Of a stretch of 64,000 nt of DNA, positions 45,137 to 54,035 are shown one piece after another. The DNA lies in the NCBI GenBank assembly GCA_002363955.1, contig DEXE01000006.1:637975-701974 (forward strand), written 5' to 3'. The notes under the pieces are model-generated. The model was given only the letters and a program-made list of their open reading frames with translations, did not search any database and had not been told where the DNA came from. Position numbers and translations under genes: made by a program. Position 1 is the stretch's first letter. Each line of letters begins with the position of its first letter. The DNA comes from Methylophaga sp. UBA3192 (GTDB lineage: Bacteria; Pseudomonadota; Gammaproteobacteria; Nitrosococcales; Methylophagaceae).

Positions 45137-46156
45137 ATGGATACGATTACGCAGGCGTTACTCGGCAGTGCAGTGGCTTACAGCGTTGCCGGACGCAAAG
45201 CCCCCAGGGCTTCCATATTTTACGGTGCGACGTTCGGCATCCTGCCTGATCTTGATGTATTCATTCAGTATGCCAATGACCTGGATACCATGACATTACA
45301 TCGCAGCTGGACGCATTCCTGGCTCATGCAAAGTCTGCTGGCTCCCATTGTTGCCTGGTTAATGTGTAAGCTAGCGCCAGTATTTGATTTTCGACGATGG
45401 TTTATGCTGATTTGGCTGGTATGGGTCACACACAGTGGACTGGATGCAATGACGGTTTACGGGACCCAGCTATTCTGGCCCTTTATGCCTCCGCCTGTCT
45501 CTATTGGCAGTATATTTATCATTGACCCGTTATATAGCCTGCCACTCGTTGCAGGATTTCTGGCGATTTTAATTGCCGCCCGAAACCGGCTAAGCCATTT
45601 CATCATGCTGGGTGCTCTGATCCTTACTACGGCATATCTCGGCTGGAGTCTGGCAGCCCAACACTGGGTAACCAGGCAAACTCAACAGGCTTTAGCAGAA
45701 CAGCAAATTGAATATCAGCATATTAAAATCACCCCTGCCCCTTTAAACACGTTGTTATGGCGCATTGTCGTGATTGATGAAGCTGTCTATTACGAAGCAT
45801 TTCGTTCAGTATTTGATGGTGATGCAGCGTTTAGATTTACCCAGTATGAGCGAGGCAGCGAACTGAAAGGTCTGCTACCGGATCAATCTGATCTCGAACG
45901 GCTAGACTGGTTTACTCAGAATAATTTCAAGTTGCAGCAGCTGGAAAACATTATTTTGGCAACCGATTTGAGGATGGGGATGGAGCCAGCGTATTTTTTC
46001 CGTTTTCAACTGGCCAGAATTGAAAATGATGAAGTCATTACATTGCCACCAAAACAATTATCGATGCCCCGTAATGCGATAAATGGATTGCATTGGGTCT
46101 GGCAACGTATCTGGGATGATCAGGCAGAACTCATTAACAAAAATGGATCAGAATAG
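45137..46156 (+). CDS. YdjM/LexA-bound-like membrane hydrolase (DUF457)
   Basis: The 339-residue protein starts MDTITQALLGSAVAYSVAGRK, the typical DUF457/YdjM opening. Metal-like motifs are PDLDVF (Asp) and HRSWTHSWLM (His, His), then WVTHSGLDAMTVYG. About five hydrophobic helices lie in residues 60-190, followed by a soluble region. Members are inner-membrane metal-dependent hydrolases of unknown substrate, some under SOS control. The 3' end overlaps the alanine dehydrogenase gene by 37 bases, convergently. Confidence 0.87.
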   Translation: MDTITQALLGSAVAYSVAGRKAPRASIFYGATFGILPDLDVFIQYANDLDTMTLHRSWTHSWLMQSLLAPIVAWLMCKLAPVFDFRRWFMLIWLVWVTHSGLDAMTVYGTQLFWPFMPPPVSIGSIFIIDPLYSLPLVAGFLAILIAARNRLSHFIMLGALILTTAYLGWSLAAQHWVTRQTQQALAEQQIEYQHIKITPAPLNTLLWRIVVIDEAVYYEAFRSVFDGDAAFRFTQYERGSELKGLLPDQSDLERLDWFTQNNFKLQQLENIILATDLRMGMEPAYFFRFQLARIENDEVITLPPKQLSMPRNAINGLHWVWQRIWDDQAELINKNGSE

Positions 46157-47241
46157 GCTTCACCCTGCGCGTCAGCAACGGCTTGATGCGTAATTTTACC
46201 CTGATAAATATTCAGTCCGTTAAGCAAATGGCGGTCCGCTAAAAAAGCGGCTTTACTCCCCTGACGGGCCAGATTCCGAATATACGGTAACGTAGCGTTG
46301 GTGAGTGCCAGCGTGGAGGTTCGGGCAACGGCGCCAGGCATATTGGCTACGCAATAATGCACGATGCCCTGTTCGATATAGGTTGGTTGATCGTGCGTTG
46401 TCGGACGGGAAGAAGCGAAACAGCCTCCCTGATCAATCGAGACATCCACCAGCACGCTGCCGGTTTTCATCATTTCAAGATGCCGGTATTCAATGATTTT
46501 GGGTGCTGTGGCCCCCGGCAGTAACACGGCACCAATCACCATATCAGCATGTTGTACGACACTATCAATGGCCTCTGCATTGGAATATAAGGTTTTCAAC
46601 CGCGGGCCAAATTGCAGATCCAATTGCTGTAATTTAGTCAGTGAGTTATCCAATACAGTGACATCCGCACCGATCCCCATTGCCATGCGGGCAGCATTAA
46701 CACCGACCACGCCACCGCCTATAATCACAATATTGGCTGGAGCAACACCGGGAACGCCTGCCGGTAAAATACCTAAGCCTCCTTCATGGATCAGTAATGC
46801 CTGGGAGCCCGCCTGAATCGCCATGCGTCCCGCCACTTCACTCATCGGGGCCAATAACGGTAAGCCTCCCTGGTTATCGGTTACTGTCTCGTAGGCAATG
46901 CAGGTCGCTCCGGAATGTTGTAAAGCCGCTGTTTGTAATCGATCCGGTGCAAGATGCAGATAAGTGAACAAGGTGTGTTCAGAAGTTAGCTGTTCGATTT
47001 CGGCTGGCTGAGGTTCTTTGACTTTGATTATCAGCGTCGCCCTGGCGAAGACGGCTGCTGCATTTTCGGCAATATTGGCACCGGCCTGTTGGTAATCCGC
47101 ATCGGTAAAACCAATTGCCTTACCGGCAGAATGCTCAACCCAAACTTCATTGCCATCAGCGCATAGTTCCCGTACACCCGCAGGCGTCAGTCCGACCCGG
47201 TGTTCCTGAGTTTTGATTTCTTTCAGCACCCCAATCCGCAT
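46120..47241 (-). CDS. ald: Alanine dehydrogenase
   Basis: The 373-residue enzyme interconverts alanine and pyruvate plus ammonia with NAD. It begins MRIGVLKEIKTQEHRVGLTPAGVRELCADG; further KVKEPQPAEIEQL and the Rossmann motif VIIGGGVVGVNAARMAMGIGADVTVLD. VLVDVSIDQGGCFASSRPTTHD is a family signature. ATG 47241 was chosen over 47262 (AGGA six bases before). It lies downstream of the sensor-kinase gene in the same direction, by 27 bases, and overlaps the YdjM-like gene. Confidence 0.96.
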   Translation of the reverse strand: MRIGVLKEIKTQEHRVGLTPAGVRELCADGNEVWVEHSAGKAIGFTDADYQQAGANIAENAAAVFARATLIIKVKEPQPAEIEQLTSEHTLFTYLHLAPDRLQTAALQHSGATCIAYETVTDNQGGLPLLAPMSEVAGRMAIQAGSQALLIHEGGLGILPAGVPGVAPANIVIIGGGVVGVNAARMAMGIGADVTVLDNSLTKLQQLDLQFGPRLKTLYSNAEAIDSVVQHADMVIGAVLLPGATAPKIIEYRHLEMMKTGSVLVDVSIDQGGCFASSRPTTHDQPTYIEQGIVHYCVANMPGAVARTSTLALTNATLPYIRNLARQGSKAAFLADRHLLNGLNIYQGKITHQAVADAQGEAYSDPFLLMSSA

Positions 47242-47268
47242 ACGTTTTCCTGATACTCTCACTGATGT

Positions 47269-48630
47269 CTAAACGCCGGATTGCAGAGGAATACTGATGG
47301 TCACCAATAATCCTTTTGCCACGCCGTTTTTAATATGTAACTCACCTTTAAATCGTCTGACAATAGCATCCACAATGGCCAGCCCCAAACCGCTTCCACT
47401 GTTTTGGTGTCCATGCACAAAGCGTCGGGTTAGCTCTGAAAGCAACTTTTCCGAAACACCGGGCCCTTCATCTTCCACCGTCCAGTGCAACTGACCTTGC
47501 TGCTCGGTGGCAGAAAGTGTCACCACACTATTTTCCGGTGCATGGCGAATGGCATTTTCGAGCAGATTGCGTAATGCCGCCGAGAGTAAAATAGCGGATG
47601 CCTGAATTTTCTCATCTACGTCATCATTGAAGCGCAAGGTCACTTGATGTTGCTTGGCAAGATGCTGCACATCACTTAGCGCCATATTGTTAATTTCAGC
47701 AACCGGTAAACGTGCTGTTTCGGTTAATTGACCATCGCCCTCTACTCTGGCCAGTAATAACAATTGATCCAGTGTACGTTGCAATCTGTCAGTCGCTTTT
47801 TCAGCCTGCAATAAGGCATGCATGGCTTTGCCACCGTCTGTTAAACGGGCGACTTGTAACTGGGTTTTGATCCCGGCCAAAGGCGTTCGTAACTCATGAG
47901 CCACATCGCCGGTGAACCGGCGCTCACGCAATAAAGACTGCTGCATACGCTGTAATAAACGGTTTATTTCATCGACCAGAGGGCGGACTTCAGCCGGACG
48001 CTGTTCCCATACCAGAGACGTTAAATCCTCAGTATTGCGTCGCGCCATACTCTCACTCAGACTATGCAAGGGTTTAAAGCCATGCAGAATGCCAAACCAG
48101 ACAACTGCCAAAGTACCAGCCAAACTCAGAAAAAAGGGTAATCCGGCAGCAATAACCACCGAACGCATCAGAGTATCCCGGGTTTCCAGACGCTCAGCCG
48201 TGGTAATGGTCAAGCCCGCTTGCGATAAATTAAAAACACGCCACGGTTCACCATCCTGCATACGATTCTGATAGCCTTGCTGTGTGGTGGTCAGCACGCT
48301 TTCCGGAGCATCATGTGATACGGCAATAATATCGCCCGCCACATTAGCCACTTTACACGCCAGGGTGGCCGGCAAATCCAGATTGTCCGTCTGATCAAAC
48401 AGCGGACTGCGCTGAGTACCGTTTACCAGTGGATCCAAATCATATTGCGACATCAGGGACATCAACATTTTGGCTGAAGCGGCAAGCCGGTTATCCAATG
48501 TGTTCTGCATTTCTTTCTGCACGCTCAGCAACAGCCATGGTGCCAGCAACAGCCACATCAGCAATACCGAAATTCCAATACGCCACAATAACTGCCAGCG
48601 CAGATAATCTTTGGCTTTAGCCTGATTCAT
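47269..48630 (-). CDS. Sensor histidine kinase (QseC/PmrB-like)
   Basis: The 453-residue kinase has a first membrane helix (about 17-40), a periplasmic sensor of about 130 residues, a second helix (about 170-195), HAMP, and the phospho-acceptor H in VAHELRTPLAGIKTQL. The ATPase domain has NLLENAIRHAP (N box) and VEDEGPGVSEKLL, GSGLGLAIVDAI. ATG 48630 was taken with GGGGGGTGTC before it; the longer frame of 494 is unlikely. It overlaps the response regulator by 14 bases. The partner regulator and its location divergent to the RND genes suggest control of them. Confidence 0.93.
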   Translation of the reverse strand: MNQAKAKDYLRWQLLWRIGISVLLMWLLLAPWLLLSVQKEMQNTLDNRLAASAKMLMSLMSQYDLDPLVNGTQRSPLFDQTDNLDLPATLACKVANVAGDIIAVSHDAPESVLTTTQQGYQNRMQDGEPWRVFNLSQAGLTITTAERLETRDTLMRSVVIAAGLPFFLSLAGTLAVVWFGILHGFKPLHSLSESMARRNTEDLTSLVWEQRPAEVRPLVDEINRLLQRMQQSLLRERRFTGDVAHELRTPLAGIKTQLQVARLTDGGKAMHALLQAEKATDRLQRTLDQLLLLARVEGDGQLTETARLPVAEINNMALSDVQHLAKQHQVTLRFNDDVDEKIQASAILLSAALRNLLENAIRHAPENSVVTLSATEQQGQLHWTVEDEGPGVSEKLLSELTRRFVHGHQNSGSGLGLAIVDAIVRRFKGELHIKNGVAKGLLVTISIPLQSGV

Positions 48631-49288
48631 TGACACCCCCCAACCGATAGCCCATACCACGGACGGTCTCGATCCACTCATCGCCCAATTTACGACGCAG
48701 ATTATGGATATGCACTGCAACCGCATTACTTTCAATGCCCTCAGCCCAACCATAAAGTCTGTCTTGTAACTGTGCGGCAGTGACCACTCTGCCCGGATGT
48801 TGCAACAGGGTTTCCAACACAGTGATTTCCCGGCGGGATAAATTCAATGGTTTGTTATTCAGGGTAACCTGCAACGTTGCTGGATCAAACTGCAGACTGC
48901 CATGTTGGATGGTCTGCGTGGCACGCCCTGCAGCCCGACGGCTTAATGAATGTAATCGGGCAACCAGTTCGGTTAAATCAAAGGGCTTACTCATATAGTC
49001 ATCGGCCCCGGCCTGTAATCCACTGACTCTGTCCGGTACTGCATCACGTGCCGTCAAAATCAACACCGGTAAAGTATTGCCTCTTTCACGCCAGCGACTC
49101 AGCAACTGCATCCCATCTTCATCCGGAAGCCCCAAGTCCAATACCACAGCATCAAAACTGGCGGTCGACATCGCCGTTTCTGCACCACCGGCGTTCATCA
49201 CCCATTCCGCCTGAATACCCAATGCTGTGAGACCGGTCTGTATGCCTTCCCCCATTAATGCATCGTCTTCCACAATCAAAACATACAT
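48617..49288 (-). CDS. OmpR/PhoB-type response regulator
   Basis: The 223-residue protein has a receiver domain (MYVLIVEDDALMGEGIQTGL; phospho-acceptor Asp in FDAVVLDLGLPDEDG; LTARDAVPDRVSGLQAGADDYMSKPF) and a winged helix (LSRREITVLETLLQHPGRVVTAAQL, then SNAVAVHIHNLRRKLG). It acts with the sensor kinase encoded just downstream. An RND pump operon starts in the opposite direction at 49708, with the 268-bp element between. Confidence 0.95.
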   Translation of the reverse strand: MYVLIVEDDALMGEGIQTGLTALGIQAEWVMNAGGAETAMSTASFDAVVLDLGLPDEDGMQLLSRWRERGNTLPVLILTARDAVPDRVSGLQAGADDYMSKPFDLTELVARLHSLSRRAAGRATQTIQHGSLQFDPATLQVTLNNKPLNLSRREITVLETLLQHPGRVVTAAQLQDRLYGWAEGIESNAVAVHIHNLRRKLGDEWIETVRGMGYRLGGVNESG

Positions 49289-49376
49289 CGGTCGATATCC
49301 AGAATAAAAACAATATGTTCGTTTAACTGAATTAAGACAACGTTAACATTGTCTTAATTTTATCGCTGCACTCTAA

Positions 49377-49644
49377 CAGGGTCTGTTTATCTTCCAGAGC
49401 CGCCTCTGTTGTGACTGAAAATGCATCAATCAAGGCGCGAGGATTGCAGTTTAGTCGTTCTAAATAAATGACGAGCAACGCAGAGTGAGGTATTTTCAGC
49501 CACAACCCACAGGGCTGGGACTATTTTTCCGCCCCACTTCGTTGAAAATGACTTATGTAGAATACCTACACTGCATCATTTCCGCCTTGTTGGACGGAAA
49601 AATAGCCTCCAGCAGAGGCGGCTCTGAAAGATGAATAGACCCTG
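49377..49644. mobile_element. 268-bp MITE-like element, copy 2
   Basis: Terminal inverted repeats of 32 bp (CAGGGTCTGTTTATCTTCCA... at 49377-49408 and its near-inverse at 49613-49644, 29 of 32 match). Internal palindromes as in copy 1 (19276-19543), which has the same length. It lies between the divergent response-regulator gene (ends 49288) and RND pump gene (starts 49708). No transposase; no obvious target duplication was seen. Confidence 0.78.
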
Positions 49645-49707
49645 AAAGCTGGTTGCGTAACGTCGCTGCAATCAGTCATTCCATATTAACAACAAGAGAA
49701 GCTATTT

Positions 49708-52700
49708 ATGTGGCTGGTGCGCTATGCTCTAACCCGACCTTATTCTGTTGCCGCCTTAAGCCTGCTGATTTTTGCCGCCGGGCTGATCAGTTATCTTAAA
49801 TTACCAGTCGATGTGCTCCCCAGCGTCAATATACCTTCTATAAAAGTGGTGTGGACATACAACGGTCTCAACACGAATGAAATGGCCTCGAAAATCACCA
49901 CTTTCAGTGAAGTGGCGATTATGAATAATGTCGATAATCTCAGGGAAATCCGCTCACAAACATTGAATGGCACCTCGGTGATTCATATCGATTTTCATCC
50001 CGAAGTCGATATTGCCAATGCAATGGCCCAGGTAACCGGCGTTTCGCAAACCATTCGACGGCGCATGCCGGAAGGCACCTCTCCGCCACTGGTCTCAGAA
50101 TATAATCAGTCCAGCACACCAATTATCCAGCTGGTCATGTCTTCCGACACCCTGACCGATGGCCAACTGGCTGACTTTGCCCGTTTACAGTTACGCGGCA
50201 TGGTGCAATCGATTAATGGTATTCGGATGACACTGCCTTATGGCGGTGCCACCCGTCAGATTATGGTGGATCTCGATCCGGAAGCCTTGTTTGCCCAGGG
50301 ATTAACAGCCAACGATGTCACTCGCGCAATTAATGAGCAGAACCTGACGCTGCCATCAGGCAGCATTCGTGAAGCACAGAATGAGCTGCAGATTACGGTT
50401 AATGCCAGTCCTCAGGCGGTCGCCGATTTTGAGGACTTACCTATCCGGGCCCGAAACGGCGAGTTGATATTACTGCGCGATGTGGCCGATGTACGTGATG
50501 GCACAGCATTGCAGACCAATATCGCCCGGGTAAATGGCCAAAACGCCGTTATGGTGTCTTTGATTAAACTGGGCGGCGCCTCTACCGTGGATATTATCAA
50601 CGAACTGATGGAACGTTTGCCTTCCATTCAGGCCTCCGCACCTGAGGGTATTACCATTTCACCTATTTTTGATCAGTCGGTGTTTGTCAGCACCGCACTG
50701 CATCATATTGAAATGGAAATTCTTATCGTCGGATCACTGGTCGCACTGATGGTCCTGTTGTTTTTAGGTTCATCACGCGCCACGCTGATTGTTCTGACCT
50801 CAATACCCCTGTCATTGCTGACCGCGGTATTTGTATTGAACCTCACCGGTAACACTCTGAATCTGATGAGCCTTGGTGGTCTGGCCTTAGCAATTGGCAT
50901 TCTGGTCGATAACGCCTTGGTGGAAATTGAAAATATCAAACGGCATCTGGCCGATGGCATGGAACCCAGCCGTGCCATTCTGACCAGTGCCAGTGAAGTC
51001 GCCTTCCCGGAATTTGTTTCAACCCTTTCCACCTGTATTGTGTTTTCACCGATATTTTTATTAACCGGTGTCGCCGGCTTTATCTTTCAGCCGATGGCGA
51101 TTGTGGTGATTGCCTGTCTGGCCGCCTCATATCTATTGTCACGGACGGTCGTGCCAACACTGGCCAAATTATTACTGACCAATGAAAAAACCTTAACCAG
51201 ACAATCCAGAAACCCATTGGTGCATTTACATCTTGCCCTGGAACAACACCTGCACAATGGCCAGCAGCATCTGCAAAATACCATTGGTCGCCTGCAACGG
51301 CATATTGTCATCGCCCCCCTGATTGGCATTGTGATCATCACAGCAGCCGGATTTGCCTTACAGGAGATTGGCCGTGATTTCTTTCCGAAAACCGATGCTG
51401 GACTGATGCGATTATATCTTCGGGTCGAACCCGGCACCCGCATTGAACAGACAGCCGATAAATTTGCTCAAATTCAGCAGGAAATCCGCAAAATTATTCC
51501 GGAGGATGAACTGGATTTTGTGTTTGAAAACATTGGCATGCCGGATTCCATTAACCGTGCCTGGGTAGAGAGTTTTACCATCGGTACTTATGATGGTGAG
51601 TTACAGATCCAATTGGCCAAAGGTCATCAGCCGAGCAGCCACTATGAAGCATCCATTCGGCAAATGCTTAAAGCGAAATTTCCCGAAGTCACGCTATTTT
51701 CTCAAGCTGCAGACACCACCAATCAAACGCTTTCCGGCAGTACTCCAACCGCACTGGATGTGCGTTTTACCGGTCGGAACCTGCCCGCCAGCATCGCAAA
51801 AGCTGAAACCCTGATTGAAAAAATGCAATATGTGGAAGGTGCAGTGGATATTGGCTTTCAGCAGGTCTTTGCCCTGCCAGAATATTATGTGAATCTGGAT
51901 CGTAAACGGGCGGCTGAACTCGGCGTTACCACGCAGGCAGCAATGAACAGTTTGCTGGGTGCATTAGGTTCTGCGGGTACGGTCTCCCCCAGCTTCTGGT
52001 CCGATCCGGTGTTCGGTTTTTCCTATGAAGTGCAAACCAGAACGCCATTACATAAATTACGCACCACCGATGATTTAATGAATCTGCAGGTACAAACCAG
52101 TGATCCCGATATCACCGTGCCACTCGCCAGTATTGCCAGCATCAGCCCGCGCAATGTTGCTGGCAGCATCGGCCGCACCATGCTCAAACCGACCGTCAAT
52201 GTGTTGATTAACACGGAAAACAGCGATTTAGGCTCGGTTTACCAAGCGACCCGGCAGATTGTAAATGAACTGAAACAAGATATTGTCCCTGGCAACGATA
52301 TTGAAATCATGGGGCAGGCCGCCGCCATGGATGAGGCTTATCGGGACCTGCTGTTTGGCTTTTTACTGGCCGTATTCTTTATCTACATTATCATGCTGTT
52401 CAACTTTGCCTCGTGGATCATGCCGCTGGTCGCTTTATCCGGTGCGCCGATTGCCATTTCCGGGGCGATTATCGGCTTAATGCTCACCGGTACCACCATC
52501 AGCGTTCCCGCTTTGATGGGCTTTATTATGGTGATCGGCGTATCCACTGCCAACAGTGTCCTGGTAACAACCTTTGCCAGAGATCAATGGGTGGCCGGTA
52601 AATCGGCTTTCGAAGCCGCCCGTGAAGCGGCCTCAACCAGATTACGACCGGTATTAATGACCGCCCTCACCATGATGATCGGTTTATTGCCAATGGCACT

Positions 52701-52863
52701 GGCGCTCGGTGAAGGTGGCGAACAAAATGCCCCACTGGCCCGTACCGTTATTGGTGGTTTGATGCTGGGCACCTTTGCATCACTGTTTTTAGTGCCCTGG
52801 ACTTTCAGCATGATCATGCAATTTATTAAACGTCCGCAGCCGGTGAAGCTGCCGACTATTTGA
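49708..52863 (+). CDS. RND efflux transporter, HAE-1/AcrB-like
   Basis: The 1051-residue inner-membrane pump starts MWLVRYALTRPYSVAALSLL and has 12 membrane helices with two large periplasmic loops. The TM4 region is GGLALAIGILVDNALVEIENIKRHL; AcrB has two Asp there (DD), here a single Asp precedes Asn. TM10-11 hold FYIIMLFN-like and GFIMVIGVSTANSVLVTTFARD. It works as a proton-driven drug or metal exporter; the substrate cannot be read. The adaptor gene follows after ten bases. No outer-membrane channel gene is nearby. Confidence 0.93.
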   Translation: MWLVRYALTRPYSVAALSLLIFAAGLISYLKLPVDVLPSVNIPSIKVVWTYNGLNTNEMASKITTFSEVAIMNNVDNLREIRSQTLNGTSVIHIDFHPEVDIANAMAQVTGVSQTIRRRMPEGTSPPLVSEYNQSSTPIIQLVMSSDTLTDGQLADFARLQLRGMVQSINGIRMTLPYGGATRQIMVDLDPEALFAQGLTANDVTRAINEQNLTLPSGSIREAQNELQITVNASPQAVADFEDLPIRARNGELILLRDVADVRDGTALQTNIARVNGQNAVMVSLIKLGGASTVDIINELMERLPSIQASAPEGITISPIFDQSVFVSTALHHIEMEILIVGSLVALMVLLFLGSSRATLIVLTSIPLSLLTAVFVLNLTGNTLNLMSLGGLALAIGILVDNALVEIENIKRHLADGMEPSRAILTSASEVAFPEFVSTLSTCIVFSPIFLLTGVAGFIFQPMAIVVIACLAASYLLSRTVVPTLAKLLLTNEKTLTRQSRNPLVHLHLALEQHLHNGQQHLQNTIGRLQRHIVIAPLIGIVIITAAGFALQEIGRDFFPKTDAGLMRLYLRVEPGTRIEQTADKFAQIQQEIRKIIPEDELDFVFENIGMPDSINRAWVESFTIGTYDGELQIQLAKGHQPSSHYEASIRQMLKAKFPEVTLFSQAADTTNQTLSGSTPTALDVRFTGRNLPASIAKAETLIEKMQYVEGAVDIGFQQVFALPEYYVNLDRKRAAELGVTTQAAMNSLLGALGSAGTVSPSFWSDPVFGFSYEVQTRTPLHKLRTTDDLMNLQVQTSDPDITVPLASIASISPRNVAGSIGRTMLKPTVNVLINTENSDLGSVYQATRQIVNELKQDIVPGNDIEIMGQAAAMDEAYRDLLFGFLLAVFFIYIIMLFNFASWIMPLVALSGAPIAISGAIIGLMLTGTTISVPALMGFIMVIGVSTANSVLVTTFARDQWVAGKSAFEAAREAASTRLRPVLMTALTMMIGLLPMALALGEGGEQNAPLARTVIGGLMLGTFASLFLVPWTFSMIMQFIKRPQPVKLPTI

Positions 52864-52873
52864 GGACCTCACG

Positions 52874-53974
52874 ATGTCAAATATAACCAGGACAATCTTA
52901 GTTGCCGCAGTCATTGCTGTACCTGTATGGTTTTTTATTCAGCCTCCCAGTGAAGCGAATATCGAACAACCCTCTGCTGCACCTGAAATACTCTCGGTAC
53001 GTGTGGCACAGCCACAACCGCTGTCAAATTATCAGCCATTGATATTTAACGCCCGCGTAGAGGCCATCGAACAATCGGACATTTTCGCCCGTGCTGATGG
53101 CTACGTGGAAAGTCGCCATGTCGATATTGGCGATAACGTTCAACAAGGTGATTTACTGGCAAAACTCTCCTCCCCAGAACTGGAACAGGAAATTCTTCAG
53201 GCCAAGGCTGAAATCAATCGGCAGAAAGCCATGTTGGATCTGACGGAGAAAGTGGCCAAACGGTATATCAATCTACGCGATTCAGGTGCCGTCAATGCGA
53301 CCGAAGTCGATGAAAAAGAAGCTGAGCTGGCAGTGACCAAAGCGACATTAGCGACCTACCAGGCCCGTCTGGAACAGCTGGAAAATGAATTTGCCTACAC
53401 CGAAATCGTGGCACCGTTTGATGGCATTATCACCCGTCGTCTGGCTGAACGTGGAAACCGTATTACCCGCAATGATGCCATGCCGCTATTTCGAATCAGC
53501 CGCACGGATCAGTTACGGATAATAGTGGATATACCGCAAACACAGTTATTTATTATTGATCAGCAAAATCCGGCAAAACTGACTTTGCCTGACTTAGGAA
53601 ATCAGCAAATCGACGTACCAATTTCACGTATTTCGCGTGAAGTAAATCGCGAAACCGGCACCATGCGAATGGAATATCTGCTGGATAATACCGAGCTTAA
53701 TCTGCCGGCGGGTTTGAGTGGTGAACTGGCCATACAGGTTCAGCAAAACGGTGAGGCTGTGCTTATTCCGGTTAATGCCTTAAAAACCATTCAGGGCAGA
53801 CCCTCAGTGATGCTGGTAAACACGGAGAACCAGGTTGAAATCAAAACCGTTCGTGTGGGTCGTCTGGATAATAGTGAAGTGGAGATCCGTTCAGGCCTGA
53901 CCACTAAGGACCGCGTGATCCTCAATCCCAATGCCAGATTGAATGCGGGTGCTGAAATCATTATCGCGGAGTAG
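52874..53974 (+). CDS. RND periplasmic adaptor (membrane fusion protein)
   Basis: The 366-residue protein has an N-terminal membrane anchor (ITRTILVAAVIAVPVWFFI), the biotinyl-lipoyl-like domain (ADGYVESRHVDIGDNVQQGDLLAKLSSPELE), a helical hairpin (about 105-165; KAEINRQKAMLDL to ATYQARLEQLENEF), and a second lipoyl half (YTEIVAPFDGIITRRLAERGNRI), then beta-barrel. Its partner pump is the gene ten bases upstream, so the order is pump then adaptor, the reverse of acrAB. Confidence 0.93.
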   Translation: MSNITRTILVAAVIAVPVWFFIQPPSEANIEQPSAAPEILSVRVAQPQPLSNYQPLIFNARVEAIEQSDIFARADGYVESRHVDIGDNVQQGDLLAKLSSPELEQEILQAKAEINRQKAMLDLTEKVAKRYINLRDSGAVNATEVDEKEAELAVTKATLATYQARLEQLENEFAYTEIVAPFDGIITRRLAERGNRITRNDAMPLFRISRTDQLRIIVDIPQTQLFIIDQQNPAKLTLPDLGNQQIDVPISRISREVNRETGTMRMEYLLDNTELNLPAGLSGELAIQVQQNGEAVLIPVNALKTIQGRPSVMLVNTENQVEIKTVRVGRLDNSEVEIRSGLTTKDRVILNPNARLNAGAEIIIAE

Positions 53975-54015
53975 CTTTACAGCTGTTTTCAGAGTGCCTG
54001 CTAACTGCCTAACAG

Positions 54016-54035
54016 GTTGTCAGCGCACTGACAAC
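54016..54035. terminator. Stem-loop at the umuC end
   Basis: GTTGTCAG cgca CTGACAAC, an 8-bp stem, includes the umuC stop codon and follows the adaptor gene by 41 bases. No U run is visible, so it may be just a structure. Confidence 0.35.

Noticed and set aside
48630..48753. Longer start (48753) for the sensor kinase
   Set aside because: The extra 41 residues lie over the response regulator's end and lack a signal-like part; ATG 48630 has a clear ribosome site.
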